Shown here piece after piece: positions 42,257 to 50,657 of a DNA stretch of 64,000 bases. Source of the DNA: a virus; the IMG/VR virus record IMGVR_UViG_3300030090_007211, positions 1 to 64,000 of that record. One strand, 5' to 3'. The notes under the pieces were generated by a model. The model ran no database searches. It was not told the origin of the DNA and was given only the letters and a program-made list of their open reading frames with translations. A program made the translations under genes and the position numbers. Positions within the stretch are counted from its first letter, which is position 1, and every line of letters begins with the position of its first letter.

Positions 42257-43219
42257 TTAAACAGCAATAGGTACATTTTTCCAATTAGGGTAAGATTCGT
42301 AATGTAAAATTTCGAAATCACTAAATTTATAATTGAAAATATTAAGTGGTTTTTTAAGTTTTAATGTAGGTGCAGATAATTTAGTACCTCTTCTACGTTG
42401 TTCTTCTACATAGGGTAAATGATTATCATAAATATGTGTATCCCCAAAACTACCTATAAGTTCATAAGGTACCATATTAACTTGTTGTGCGATCATATGT
42501 AATAATAAAGCATAGGATGCAACATTAAAAGGTAAACCTAAAAAGGTATCTACTGATCTTTGATTCCACATTAGAGTAATTTTCCTCGTAGGCACTCTTA
42601 ATGCATTTAATTTATTTGGTGTTAAATCAGTAACGTGATGAGATAAAGGGTGTGTTTCTAAATAATAATTTAATCTTTCAGTAAAAGTTAATTCTTGAGT
42701 ATAAACTTGAAACCCATAATGACAAGGAGGTAGTTTCATTAATTCTATTTCCCCTGCATTCCATGCAGATACCATCATTCTTCTACTATCAGGATTAGAA
42801 TGTAAAGTATCTATTAAAATTTGTATTTGATTTACACTATTAATTGATATTTCTTTAGAGAGTCCTTTATTTACATATAAAACTTTTTTAGTAATAGGTG
42901 TTGACCAATTAACCCATTGTTTACCATAGACAGGTCCTAACTCACCATTATCATCTGCCCATTCATTCCATATACTTACACCGTTATCTTGGAGATACTT
43001 AACATTTGTTTCTCCATTGAGGAACCATAATAATTCATGGATAATGGACTTGGTGTGTAATTTTTTTGTTGTAAGTAAGGGGAACCCATCTTCCATTTTA
43101 AATCGTATCTGTTTTCCGAATACTGAAGTTGTTCCCGTTCCTGTCCTATCTTTTTTATGGATACCCTCCTCCAAAATTTCTTTAAGTAATTGATTATATG
43201 TTTCATCTGCCTTCGCCAT
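42257..43219 (-). CDS. thyA: Thymidylate synthase
   Basis: 320 residues. It methylates dUMP to dTMP with methylene-tetrahydrofolate. Family motifs: RTGTGTTSVFGKQIRF (25-40), IIHELLWFLNGETN (59-72), WNEWADDNGELGPVYGKQW, catalytic KLPPCHYGFQ (Cys166), RSVDTFLGLPFNVASYALL and GDTHIYDNH. Length is normal for ThyA with a small insertion before the catalytic Cys. It complements the phage dUTPase. The preceding small gene ends 2 bases upstream of its start. Confidence 0.95.
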   Translation of the reverse strand: MAKADETYNQLLKEILEEGIHKKDRTGTGTTSVFGKQIRFKMEDGFPLLTTKKLHTKSIIHELLWFLNGETNVKYLQDNGVSIWNEWADDNGELGPVYGKQWVNWSTPITKKVLYVNKGLSKEISINSVNQIQILIDTLHSNPDSRRMMVSAWNAGEIELMKLPPCHYGFQVYTQELTFTERLNYYLETHPLSHHVTDLTPNKLNALRVPTRKITLMWNQRSVDTFLGLPFNVASYALLLHMIAQQVNMVPYELIGSFGDTHIYDNHLPYVEEQRRRGTKLSAPTLKLKKPLNIFNYKFSDFEILHYESYPNWKNVPIAV

Positions 43220-43220
43220 T

Positions 43221-43388
43221 TTATATACCCATTGATCCTACACTGTTTATAATATTATATTCTAATTTATCAATTATTTTCGATAAAAGATCTAGTTCCT
43301 CATACATTTGGTGTTCCGACAATAAAATTTCCAATGCATCTTGTAACTCATATAATTGAGATAATAATTTTTGATCAGCACTTACCAT
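43221..43388 (-). CDS. Small coiled-coil protein
   Basis: 55 residues encoded between the KTSC gene and thyA. The ATG at 43388 overlaps the TAA of the KTSC gene; the stop lies 2 bases before the thyA start. Regular heptads (LLSQLYELQDALEILLSEHQ, ELDLLSKIIDKLE) predict a coiled coil. Function unknown. The exact overlaps on both sides support it as a real gene. Confidence 0.6.
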   Translation of the reverse strand: MVSADQKLLSQLYELQDALEILLSEHQMYEELDLLSKIIDKLEYNIINSVGSMGI

Positions 43389-43684
43389 TATTTATTATTT
43401 TTTATTAATTGTATTTGTTCAATAATAGGTGTAGTGTCTACCATACCTTCTATTTTATCCGTTTTATAATTTTTAATATGAGAATTTAATACTTTACCTT
43501 GACTTTCTGCTTTCTCAAAAACATCATAATCATTTCTTTTAACGTCATGATAAAGATATTGCCTTCCCCCTTTAAAAATAATTGCTAATTTTTGACTAAT
43601 AGTATTATAACGAGAAGCTAGTATATTACTAGATTCGTAAATACTTTCTATTGATTCTTTGTCGATGTGTCTATTTAGTAACAT
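43388..43684 (-). CDS. KTSC-domain protein
   Basis: 98 residues. SSNILASRYNTISQKLAIIF, GGRQYLYHDVKRNDYDVF and AESQGKVLNSHIKN reproduce the KTSC domain (ending in SxGxxxNxxIK). KTSC domains occur alone or fused to other phage and bacterial proteins and have been linked to RNA or nucleic-acid binding; the role here is unknown. It is part of a small minus-strand group (43,936-43,221) leading into thyA. Confidence 0.75.
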   Translation of the reverse strand: MLLNRHIDKESIESIYESSNILASRYNTISQKLAIIFKGGRQYLYHDVKRNDYDVFEKAESQGKVLNSHIKNYKTDKIEGMVDTTPIIEQIQLIKNNK

Positions 43685-43687
43685 AAT

Positions 43688-43936
43688 TTAATCGTTGAAT
43701 AATTTATAACTATCTACATTATTTAATTGGTAAACTTTACCCATTACTGATGGGGGTTGATCAATAACATTAGAGCGATGATCTTCTGTGATAACCACAT
43801 AATTACCAGTAATCATCATACCACAATCTTCGTGTTCAATTCTAATAGTAGAAGGAAAAGTAGAAGAATTTTTCTCCCACCCCTCTTCTTTTAAAATTAA
43901 AACAATTTTCTTAAATTTTGGTGCGGTATGCGTCAT
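43688..43936 (-). CDS. Unknown small protein
   Basis: 82 residues, starting MTHTAPKFKKIVLILKEEGW. Mixed alpha/beta pattern (STIRIEHEDCGMMITGNYVVI). No family recognised. It is the first gene of the transcript that continues into the KTSC, coiled-coil and thyA genes and has a promoter of the Bacteroidota type just upstream, so this group is probably early. Confidence 0.6.
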   Translation of the reverse strand: MTHTAPKFKKIVLILKEEGWEKNSSTFPSTIRIEHEDCGMMITGNYVVITEDHRSNVIDQPPSVMGKVYQLNNVDSYKLFND

Positions 43937-43943
43937 AACATTG

Positions 43944-43974
43944 TAAATATAAGTTTTTTTTCTGAAAAATCAAA
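43944..43974 (-). promoter_or_regulatory. Bacteroidota-type promoter for the thyA group
   Basis: Minus-strand TTTG (43971-43974), 19 bases, TATATTTA (43944-43951), one base off TAnnTTTG. The first ATG is 8 bases beyond the box, so the message would be nearly leaderless. Confidence 0.45.
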
Positions 43975-43981
43975 ATAAATT

Positions 43982-44018
43982 GCATAAAAAAACCACATTC
44001 GATTAAAAATGTGGTTTT
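43982..44018 (-). terminator. Intrinsic terminator after hsp20
   Basis: Minus strand: AAAACCACATT / AATGTGGTTTT, an 11-bp stem, then seven T and ATGC. It begins 22 bases after the Hsp20 gene stop and shields the promoter at 43944-43974 from read-through. Confidence 0.85.
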
Positions 44019-44039
44019 ACATATAATAGTTTAAGTAGA

Positions 44040-44501
44040 TTATGAAATCTCTATCTTTCTATTTTCTTTTTTATTTTTAGTTGGAGTTAATTTTGGTAAA
44101 AACAAAGTAGTGATACCGTTTTCCACTTTTGCATGAATTTCATCTGCCACTACATTTTCAGGTAATGGGAATGTACGATAAAATTTTGAAGAATGGAATT
44201 CTTTAGAGATGTATTCTCCGTTATCTTTGTGTTCAATCACTCTTTCCCCTTTAACTGTTAACATATTATTTTCTAATTCTACTGATAATTCTTTTTTAGT
44301 AAAACCAGGAGTGGCTAATTCATATTTATAAGACCACTCATCTTCAAATACATTAGTAGTAGGTAAATTTTGAGAATAATCTCTTTTAGTTACCGGTACT
44401 TTGTTATTTAATCCCCTTACAAATGGGTAGGTGGTTGAATTACTCCAAAAGAAATCCTCATTTAGGAAGTCTCTTAAAAAATCATTAAAATTGTTTTTCA
44501 T
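44040..44501 (-). CDS. Small heat-shock protein, Hsp20 family
   Basis: 153 residues. An alpha-crystallin domain spans residues about 45-140: YKYELATPGFTKKELSVELENNMLTVKGER, then FYRTFPLPENVV and AKVENGITTLFLPK, the typical edges, with the G-I/V-T-L-x-L/I-P signature. The short N-terminal arm is aromatic. Such holdases bind unfolded proteins; T4-like phages often carry one. It may protect abundant virion proteins during assembly, together with the ClpC-like unfoldase encoded nearby. Confidence 0.9.
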   Translation of the reverse strand: MKNNFNDFLRDFLNEDFFWSNSTTYPFVRGLNNKVPVTKRDYSQNLPTTNVFEDEWSYKYELATPGFTKKELSVELENNMLTVKGERVIEHKDNGEYISKEFHSSKFYRTFPLPENVVADEIHAKVENGITTLFLPKLTPTKNKKENRKIEIS

Positions 44502-44586
44502 TTTTAATTTTTTTATTAATATTATTATTATTTGATTTTTAATTAATCAAAATAAATGCCAGTAGGTTTTCTGTGACATTATGTCA

Positions 44587-45510
44587 TTAAGGATTGTTAA
44601 TATGTCTTCCTTTTACTTTGTAATAGTTAACATCTATTTCATATTCCTCTAATTTATTTTTAGGAATATAACATTCTCCTGTTGAAAGTAAATGTTGGAT
44701 TCTTTTCTCCCCAAACTTAATATTAAACTCTACTAAATCAATACCAATAAATTTTCTATTGTGTTTAAGTGATGCAACTCCGGTGGTGGAGGATCCAGCA
44801 AATGGATCTAATATAGTGTCTCCTTCATCACTACCTATTTTAACAAACCATTCTGCCAATTCCACATGGAAAGGTGCTGGGTGTAAAACACTAGGATTGG
44901 ATTCTGCAGCAGTTATTACTACATTATGGGGTAATGCCCCTTTTTCATTTAAAGTAACGGTGGCGTGTTCGTATACCCCATCTCTAGAACCAATTGTTGG
45001 AACCGGTTTTTTCATTCTACGTTTAGTAACTTCGGAATGTGGTACTCTACAATTATCTGCCCTAAATTTAGGTTTATTAGTAGGAGAAAAATGAAATACA
45101 TATTCATATCTATCAATAGCCCTATATTTACAATTAGTCGGCATCGATTGTTTTTTATACCATATATAAGGTTTAGCCACTAATTTCCATCCTTGAAGTC
45201 TCATCTTATATTTTAATTCATCAAGAACTGGGTGAACAACCCCATTATCAATCTTATCATTTATATTAAGAAAGAAACTACCATCTGGTTGAAGAACCTT
45301 TAAAAATTTTTCAGTAAATTCTAAAAACCAATCAACGTACTCATCCACATGAATTGATCCTACTTCCCCATCACTATTACCACTATAATTTTTTCTCATA
45401 GCATAATAGGGAGGAGAGGTAAATATCATATCTACTTTTTCTTTTTTCTCAATCATTGAGTCTAGCACGTTTTTTGTATTACCTAAGTGTAATTTATATT
45501 TACTTTCCAT
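44587..45510 (-). CDS. DNA methyltransferase (N4-cytosine/N6-adenine, beta class)
   Basis: 307 residues from the ATG at 45510; an in-frame TTG at 45534 lies inside the promoter, so it is rejected. Catalytic motif IV TSPPYYAM (near residue 32) comes first and the SAM-binding motif I ILDPFAGSSTTGVAS comes near the C-terminus, i.e. beta-class order. SPPY favours N4-cytosine, though N6-adenine enzymes also use it. No cognate endonuclease lies nearby, so an orphan enzyme protecting phage DNA is likely. Early-type promoter. Confidence 0.88.
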   Translation of the reverse strand: MESKYKLHLGNTKNVLDSMIEKKEKVDMIFTSPPYYAMRKNYSGNSDGEVGSIHVDEYVDWFLEFTEKFLKVLQPDGSFFLNINDKIDNGVVHPVLDELKYKMRLQGWKLVAKPYIWYKKQSMPTNCKYRAIDRYEYVFHFSPTNKPKFRADNCRVPHSEVTKRRMKKPVPTIGSRDGVYEHATVTLNEKGALPHNVVITAAESNPSVLHPAPFHVELAEWFVKIGSDEGDTILDPFAGSSTTGVASLKHNRKFIGIDLVEFNIKFGEKRIQHLLSTGECYIPKNKLEEYEIDVNYYKVKGRHINNP

Positions 45511-45531
45511 AGTTTCTTTCTTATATGTTAA

Positions 45532-45563
45532 CAAAGGTAATGATATTTATTTAAAAAAACAAA
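45532..45563 (-). promoter_or_regulatory. Strong Bacteroidota-type promoter for the methyltransferase
   Basis: Minus-strand TTTG (45560-45563), 20 bases, TACCTTTG (45532-45539): exact match to TTTG-N20-TAnnTTTG, 22 bases before the ATG. Confidence 0.65.
45543..45553 (+). promoter_or_regulatory. Late-type motif ATATTTATTTA for the ClpC-like gene
   Basis: Plus-strand ATATTTATTTA 17 bases before the ATG at 45570, inside the spacer of the divergent early-type promoter at 45532-45563. The two cannot easily be used at the same time. Confidence 0.4.
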
Positions 45564-45569
45564 TTGGCA

Positions 45570-48035
45570 ATGAAAAAAGTACAACCAAAAGTTAAGAAAA
45601 TAATTAACAAATCAATTGATGAAGCAAAATTATATAATGATACTGAAATAAAAGTAGAACATGTGGTGACTGCCTTGATTAATGATTATGATAATGAAGC
45701 AGTGAAATTTTTAGTGGAATTAGACGTTGATGTGGATGATTTACACAAAAAAGTTGAAAAATATTTGGTTAATTCAGAAAATGATACTATATTTAACAAA
45801 TCTTTAGTGCCGATGTCTGAATATACTAAAAAGATAATAAAAGACTCGGAATATGAGTGTGATAAATTAAAAGAAGATTTCTTAGATACTCCCCATATTA
45901 TGCTATCGATTTTAAAAGAAAAAAATAATATTTCAAAAATATTAAATAAAATGGGTGTAGATTATGAAAATTATAGTAGTATGGTTAAAAAACATTTAAT
46001 AGAAGGAAGTTTTGATTCCTTAGATGATGATTCAGGAGAATTGTTTAATAGACCTTCTAGAAGGAAAAATAAGAATAGTAGTACACCAATATTAGATAAC
46101 TTTTCTATAGATGTTACTAAACGAGCATCAGAAGGGAAGATTGATCCTGTTATTGGTAGAGACGATGTTATTCAAAGAGTCGCACAAATACTTTCAAGGA
46201 AAAAGAAAAACAATCCAGTTTTAATTGGTGATCCGGGTGTAGGTAAAACTACGGTAGTGGAAGGGTTAGCACTTAAAATAAATGAAGGTGATGCACCACG
46301 AACATTATTAGATAAAAGAATAGTATCTTTAGATTTGACTGCAATGGTAGCAGGTACTAAATATAGAGGTCAGTTTGAGGAAAGAATTAAAGGGGTAGTA
46401 GATGAATTAATGGAAAATGATAATATTATTCTATTCATCGATGAATTACATACTTTAGTCGGTGCAGGAAATGCTAGTGGAGCAATGGATGCTGCCAATG
46501 TTTTTAAACCGGCACTTTCTAGGGGAGATATACAAATTATAGGTGCAACAACTTTAGACGAATTTAGAGAAAACATAGAAAAGGATGGTGCATTAACTAG
46601 AAGATTTCAACAAGTGGTTATTGAGCCACCTTCTATAGAAGAAACTATAGAGATATTAAATAAAATAAAAGGGTCTTATGAATCTTTCCATAAAGTCACA
46701 TATCCGCAAGATACTATTGAACAATGTGTTAAGTTATCAGATAGATATGTTACCGATAGAGAATTTCCGGATAAAGCCATAGATATTATGGATGAAGTAG
46801 GGGCTAGATCACAAGTTAATGCTAAACCACCTGACGTTATTACTGAATTGGAACAAGAAATTGTTAAAATAAAAGATGATAAAAATAAGGTAGTTAAAAG
46901 TCAAAAATATGAAGAGGCAGCTAAACTTAGAGATAAGGAAAGAAAAGTTACTGAAAAATTAGAAACCGAAAAAGATAACTGGAAAAAGAAATTAAATAAG
47001 AAAAGAACATTAATTACTCCGGAGGATGTTAGTGAAGTAGTCGCCACAATGACTGGGATACCTTTAAAACGACTTTCTAGTGATGAAGGTAAAAGATTAT
47101 TGGATATGGAATCTGAGATGAAGGGAAGTGTTATTGGACAGGATGATGCAGTAATAAAAATTGCTAAGTCATTAAGAAGAAATAGAGTAGGTATTAGAAA
47201 CCCTAAAAAACCTATAGGTACTTTTATGTTTTTAGGTCCAACAGGGACAGGAAAAACTCACTTAGCTAAAAGACTAGCACAATATATGTTTGGTAATGAG
47301 GATTCTTTAATAAGAATTGATATGTCAGAATACCAAGAAAAACATGCAGTTTCTAGAATGATTGGTGCACCTCCAGGATATGTTGGGCATGAAGAAGGTG
47401 GTCAATTAACAGAAAAAGTAAGAAGAAAACCATATTCAATCATTTTGTTTGATGAAATTGAGAAAGCCAATAAAGATGTATATAATATCTTACTACAACT
47501 TTTAGATGATGGTCAATTAACTGATAGTTTAGGTAGAAAAGTAAACTTCAAAAATTGTATTGTAATTATGACTTCTAATATTGGAGTTAAGAGATTACAA
47601 GAATTTGGTACTGGTGTAGGTTTTAGCACTAAATCTTTAAGTGCTAGTAAAGATGCGAAGAAAAGTGAATTTCTAAGTAAAGAACTTAAAAAACATTTCC
47701 CACCTGAATTTTTAAATAGATTAGACGATGTGGTAATATTTAATTCTCTTAAAGAAACTGAAATCAAATCAATTGTAGAGTTAGAACTTAAGAAATTAAC
47801 TGATAGAGTTAAAGAATTAGGATATACTGTAAAAGTTATGAAATCTATTAAAGACTTTTTGGCGGATGCAGGATATGATGAAGAATATGGTGCTAGACCT
47901 TTAAATAGGGCTATTCAGAAATTCATTGAAGATCCTATATCTGAAGAAATTCTTAAAGGAAATGTTAAAGAAGGTCAAATAATTGCAGTATCTTATAGTA
48001 AAGTTAAGGAAAAAGTAGAAATTAAATTATTATAA
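45570..48035 (+). CDS. ClpC-like AAA+ protein unfoldase
   Basis: 821 residues, full length for a class I Clp ATPase. Two N-terminal Clp_N repeats (1-145), D1 ATPase with GDPGVGKTTVVEGLALKI and IILFIDELHTLVGAG, a short middle segment with a UVR-like motif (KSQKYEEAAKLRDKER) typical of ClpC, and D2 with GPTGTGKTHLAKRLAQYMFG, SEYQEKHAVSRMIGAPPGYVG and the C-terminal ARPLNRAIQKFIEDPI. GTGVGFST resembles the ClpP-docking loop (xGF), so it may team with host ClpP. No phage ClpP is seen in the window. It could remodel host proteins or feed phage proteins to host protease. I start it at the ATG at 45570. Confidence 0.9.
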   Translation: MKKVQPKVKKIINKSIDEAKLYNDTEIKVEHVVTALINDYDNEAVKFLVELDVDVDDLHKKVEKYLVNSENDTIFNKSLVPMSEYTKKIIKDSEYECDKLKEDFLDTPHIMLSILKEKNNISKILNKMGVDYENYSSMVKKHLIEGSFDSLDDDSGELFNRPSRRKNKNSSTPILDNFSIDVTKRASEGKIDPVIGRDDVIQRVAQILSRKKKNNPVLIGDPGVGKTTVVEGLALKINEGDAPRTLLDKRIVSLDLTAMVAGTKYRGQFEERIKGVVDELMENDNIILFIDELHTLVGAGNASGAMDAANVFKPALSRGDIQIIGATTLDEFRENIEKDGALTRRFQQVVIEPPSIEETIEILNKIKGSYESFHKVTYPQDTIEQCVKLSDRYVTDREFPDKAIDIMDEVGARSQVNAKPPDVITELEQEIVKIKDDKNKVVKSQKYEEAAKLRDKERKVTEKLETEKDNWKKKLNKKRTLITPEDVSEVVATMTGIPLKRLSSDEGKRLLDMESEMKGSVIGQDDAVIKIAKSLRRNRVGIRNPKKPIGTFMFLGPTGTGKTHLAKRLAQYMFGNEDSLIRIDMSEYQEKHAVSRMIGAPPGYVGHEEGGQLTEKVRRKPYSIILFDEIEKANKDVYNILLQLLDDGQLTDSLGRKVNFKNCIVIMTSNIGVKRLQEFGTGVGFSTKSLSASKDAKKSEFLSKELKKHFPPEFLNRLDDVVIFNSLKETEIKSIVELELKKLTDRVKELGYTVKVMKSIKDFLADAGYDEEYGARPLNRAIQKFIEDPISEEILKGNVKEGQIIAVSYSKVKEKVEIKLL

Positions 48036-48039
48036 TAAC

Positions 48040-49911
48040 TTAGGTAACAGGAGAATTCTCCGCATTCTTTAATAATTGAGTGATTAATTTATCATAATTG
48101 CTCAGATCCTTACTACTTTTAAGAGTATTAGATAATCTTATTAAAGGTTTCAGTCCATATGATTTTGTCTTTGGCCAGTAAAACAGCTTATCTGCTTTTT
48201 TCCAAAACTTTTCTAATTCTGGTCTAATATCCCCAAACATATCTCCTTCTTTTCCTTTTTTATTATAAAATATATCATGTCTTCTTTGGTGTTTTTTATA
48301 ATCGTTTTTTAATATCGATTCTAAGTGGGTATAAATTGCTGGATTTAGATTTAATTCTTTAGAAGGTGCACCTAAAAAACTATTTTTAATTATATTTCTT
48401 ATATTTTTACTTGGTAATCTTAAATTTTCCCATACAGATTCAATATTTGCAGTTTTCTCTTTTAAACTATTACCTTTTATCCCTTTTAATATTTTATATA
48501 TTTCATTAACATCATCATTCAGTGAAGCAATATCGTTTAACAATAAAAGTTTAGTATCTGATCCTGGTTTTTTAAAATCATTACCTACTTTAATCTTATT
48601 AAAATTATAACGTTTTTTATCTTTTTCTTGTAAACTTAATTTTTTATCAAGTAATTTTTGTTGGTATTCCGAAAAGTTTGGGGACTTACCACCATCACTA
48701 TCAGGTAATATTTTAGTACCACATTGATTTAACACACAAATTAATCCACCTGCACTAGTCACATTTTGTAATTTAGTACCTTTAGTGAACACTTCTATTT
48801 TTTTACCATCTATATTATGTATTATTTCTATTGCTGGTAAATCTTTATGACATTTACCAGTGGTACAAACTGCCCAAATAGATACTTTTCCTTTATTCTG
48901 CGAGAATATTTGTTTAGATTGTGCGGGAGTAACTATAAATTTATCGCGTCGTACTCCTTTAATATCTCCACCACCACCATATTTTTTAATTCCGTTTTTA
49001 AGATTAGGATCCCCAAATCCAGGATTTAATAAATATGGATGTATTTTTACCCCTTTTCTAATTTTAATATTATCTAAGACAGTTGCTGCATTATTTAAAT
49101 TTGCGGTATTACCTCCTTGCGTATTAGTTAATAAAGTTTGGTTTGCAAAAACAAAATATTCTGCGTTATTACACTCATGACTAGGAACACCAAAAATTAT
49201 TTCTAACCCTTCTAAACATTCTGGATTATCTTCATTTACTGTTTTACTTTTAACCTCCTCTTTTATCTTATCAACATTGATTGCCACACTTAAAAATTGT
49301 TCTGAGGTATATTTTTCTTTTAAGGTTTTGTAATTAGGTGATCTCCTATATGCGGAACCACATTTATAACCTTCAGGATCACTTCCCCTTTCGTTTTCTG
49401 GACAAAAAGATTGACCTACCCATTTAGTGTCACCAATTTTAGGTGGAGACACATTAAAATTAATTTTATCTTTTATAATACCTTCTTTAACCCAAGAATT
49501 AAAAACATTTTGAATGTAAGTTTTTATAGTATTCATTCTATTTGTTGATAAGTGTCCAGGTTTTACTTTTTTACCATTTTGTTCTCTATCTACATTAGGT
49601 ATTTGAGATTCGCCTGCAGCTAAATTTACATTTACTACAAACCCTGTTGGATTTTTAATTAAGAAGTTTTTGATTTTTTGTAATTCAGGATTTAGTGTTT
49701 TTTCTACATCCCAACTCCATTTAGTGCCGCTTTTACCTGTATAATCGCCTTTCGGTCTATAAAAACCAGGACCGAATTCTACTGATTTATTAATGGTGGG
49801 GAGAGTATTAGTTTCTTCAGTTAATAGTGGATTTTTATATTCACCATTTTCGTAGATCATTAATCCACGCATTCTTTTTAATTCTTCCGTTAGGGTTAAT
49901 CTATTTTTCAT
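48040..49911 (-). CDS. OmpA-like virion protein with second-type leader
   Basis: 623 residues. The N-terminus (LTLTEELKRMRGLMIYE) is a second leader type, shared with the gene at 50,650. Residues about 85-140 (FVVNVNLAAGESQIPNVD; PGHLSTNRMNTIKTYIQNVF) look like an OmpA C-terminal domain, which binds peptidoglycan, with the LSxxRxxxVxxYL helix recognisable. Several Cys follow (SFCPENERG, YKCGSAYR, CTTGKCHK, CVLNQCG). The C-terminal third is charged and helical. It may anchor a virion component to the cell wall during entry. Convergent with the ClpC-like gene, 4 bases apart. Confidence 0.55.
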   Translation of the reverse strand: MKNRLTLTEELKRMRGLMIYENGEYKNPLLTEETNTLPTINKSVEFGPGFYRPKGDYTGKSGTKWSWDVEKTLNPELQKIKNFLIKNPTGFVVNVNLAAGESQIPNVDREQNGKKVKPGHLSTNRMNTIKTYIQNVFNSWVKEGIIKDKINFNVSPPKIGDTKWVGQSFCPENERGSDPEGYKCGSAYRRSPNYKTLKEKYTSEQFLSVAINVDKIKEEVKSKTVNEDNPECLEGLEIIFGVPSHECNNAEYFVFANQTLLTNTQGGNTANLNNAATVLDNIKIRKGVKIHPYLLNPGFGDPNLKNGIKKYGGGGDIKGVRRDKFIVTPAQSKQIFSQNKGKVSIWAVCTTGKCHKDLPAIEIIHNIDGKKIEVFTKGTKLQNVTSAGGLICVLNQCGTKILPDSDGGKSPNFSEYQQKLLDKKLSLQEKDKKRYNFNKIKVGNDFKKPGSDTKLLLLNDIASLNDDVNEIYKILKGIKGNSLKEKTANIESVWENLRLPSKNIRNIIKNSFLGAPSKELNLNPAIYTHLESILKNDYKKHQRRHDIFYNKKGKEGDMFGDIRPELEKFWKKADKLFYWPKTKSYGLKPLIRLSNTLKSSKDLSNYDKLITQLLKNAENSPVT

Positions 49912-49915
49912 CTCT

Positions 49916-49930
49916 TTTTATAAATATAAC
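49916..49930 (-). promoter_or_regulatory. Late-type motif GTTATATTTATAAAA
   Basis: Minus-strand GTTATATTTATAAAA only 5 bases before the ATG at 49911. Confidence 0.45.
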
Positions 49931-49968
49931 ATAAAGGATAAAAAAAAACCATAATATTAATGAATTAA

Positions 49969-50000
49969 TTTGGTTTTGTCAAATTTTTGCCTTATATTTG
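49969..50000 (+). promoter_or_regulatory. Bacteroidota-type promoter
   Basis: TTTG (49969-49972), 20 bases, TATATTTG (49993-50000): exact consensus. The leader TATAAATCAAACAATATG is almost identical to that of the gene at 61038. Confidence 0.65.
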
Positions 50001-50015
50001 TATAAATCAAACAAT

Positions 50016-50657
50016 ATGAAAAAGTTAATCACATTATTATTAGTATTAGTAACCTTAAATGGTTATAGTCAGACACCTATCGATTATGATAATTTTGATA
50101 GAGAAATTGCGGAATACCATTTGAGGAAGACATTTATACATTTTAGAGATACAATAAGTAAAATGGGGTATGGTAAAGATAGGTTTATTTTATATCCTGA
50201 ATTAGTGAAAGATAAAAGTTTAGATATACCTATTTGGTCGGATAAAGTTTATGAATTAATCTCTAAACATAATTGTGATATTTTAACTAACATAAAAGAC
50301 GATGTTTATCATGTAGATAGAGAAAAATGGTGGAAAGATCCTAAAGTACAAAAATTATTTGTAGAAGAAAAATATAAACACATCGAGGATGAAAAAATTA
50401 GAGAATCCATAACTGAAGTAGGTTATAGTGAAAATGCTTTATTTACTACTAAAAAATTTACTACTTATGAAGAATTAGCTACCGCCCTAATAAACCAATG
50501 GGAAAATTCCTATTATCATAAATGTTTACAAAGAAGAAATATGTTTTGCACCTATTTATATCGTTCCCATAATATAATAGTTAAAGATTTATTTGCGTGT
50601 AGCGTAACTTATAACCCATCCACTAAATGTGTACATAGTGTTATAAATTTTATTTAA
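50016..50657 (+). CDS. Secreted protein of unknown function, possible CAP-like fold
   Basis: 213 residues from the ATG at 50016. Signal peptide MKKLITLLLVLVTLNGYSQ-T, typical of Bacteroidota Sec substrates. The rest (EIAEYHLRKTFIHFRDTISK; YEELATALINQWENSYYHKC; FACSVTYNPSTKCVHSVIN) recalls CAP/SCP-type proteins with a W-E-x-S-x-x-H segment, but the match is weak. Made from an early-type promoter, it would be exported to the periplasm or outside during infection, perhaps acting at the envelope, for instance in exclusion of other phages. It stands alone on the plus strand between two virion genes. Confidence 0.6.
   Translation: MKKLITLLLVLVTLNGYSQTPIDYDNFDREIAEYHLRKTFIHFRDTISKMGYGKDRFILYPELVKDKSLDIPIWSDKVYELISKHNCDILTNIKDDVYHVDREKWWKDPKVQKLFVEEKYKHIEDEKIRESITEVGYSENALFTTKKFTTYEELATALINQWENSYYHKCLQRRNMFCTYLYRSHNIIVKDLFACSVTYNPSTKCVHSVINFI

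Noticed and set aside
49943-49976. Terminator between 49,911 and 50,016
   Set aside because: AAAACCA and TGGTTTT could pair, but the loop is about 20 bases and it lies between divergent gene starts, where no transcript ends.
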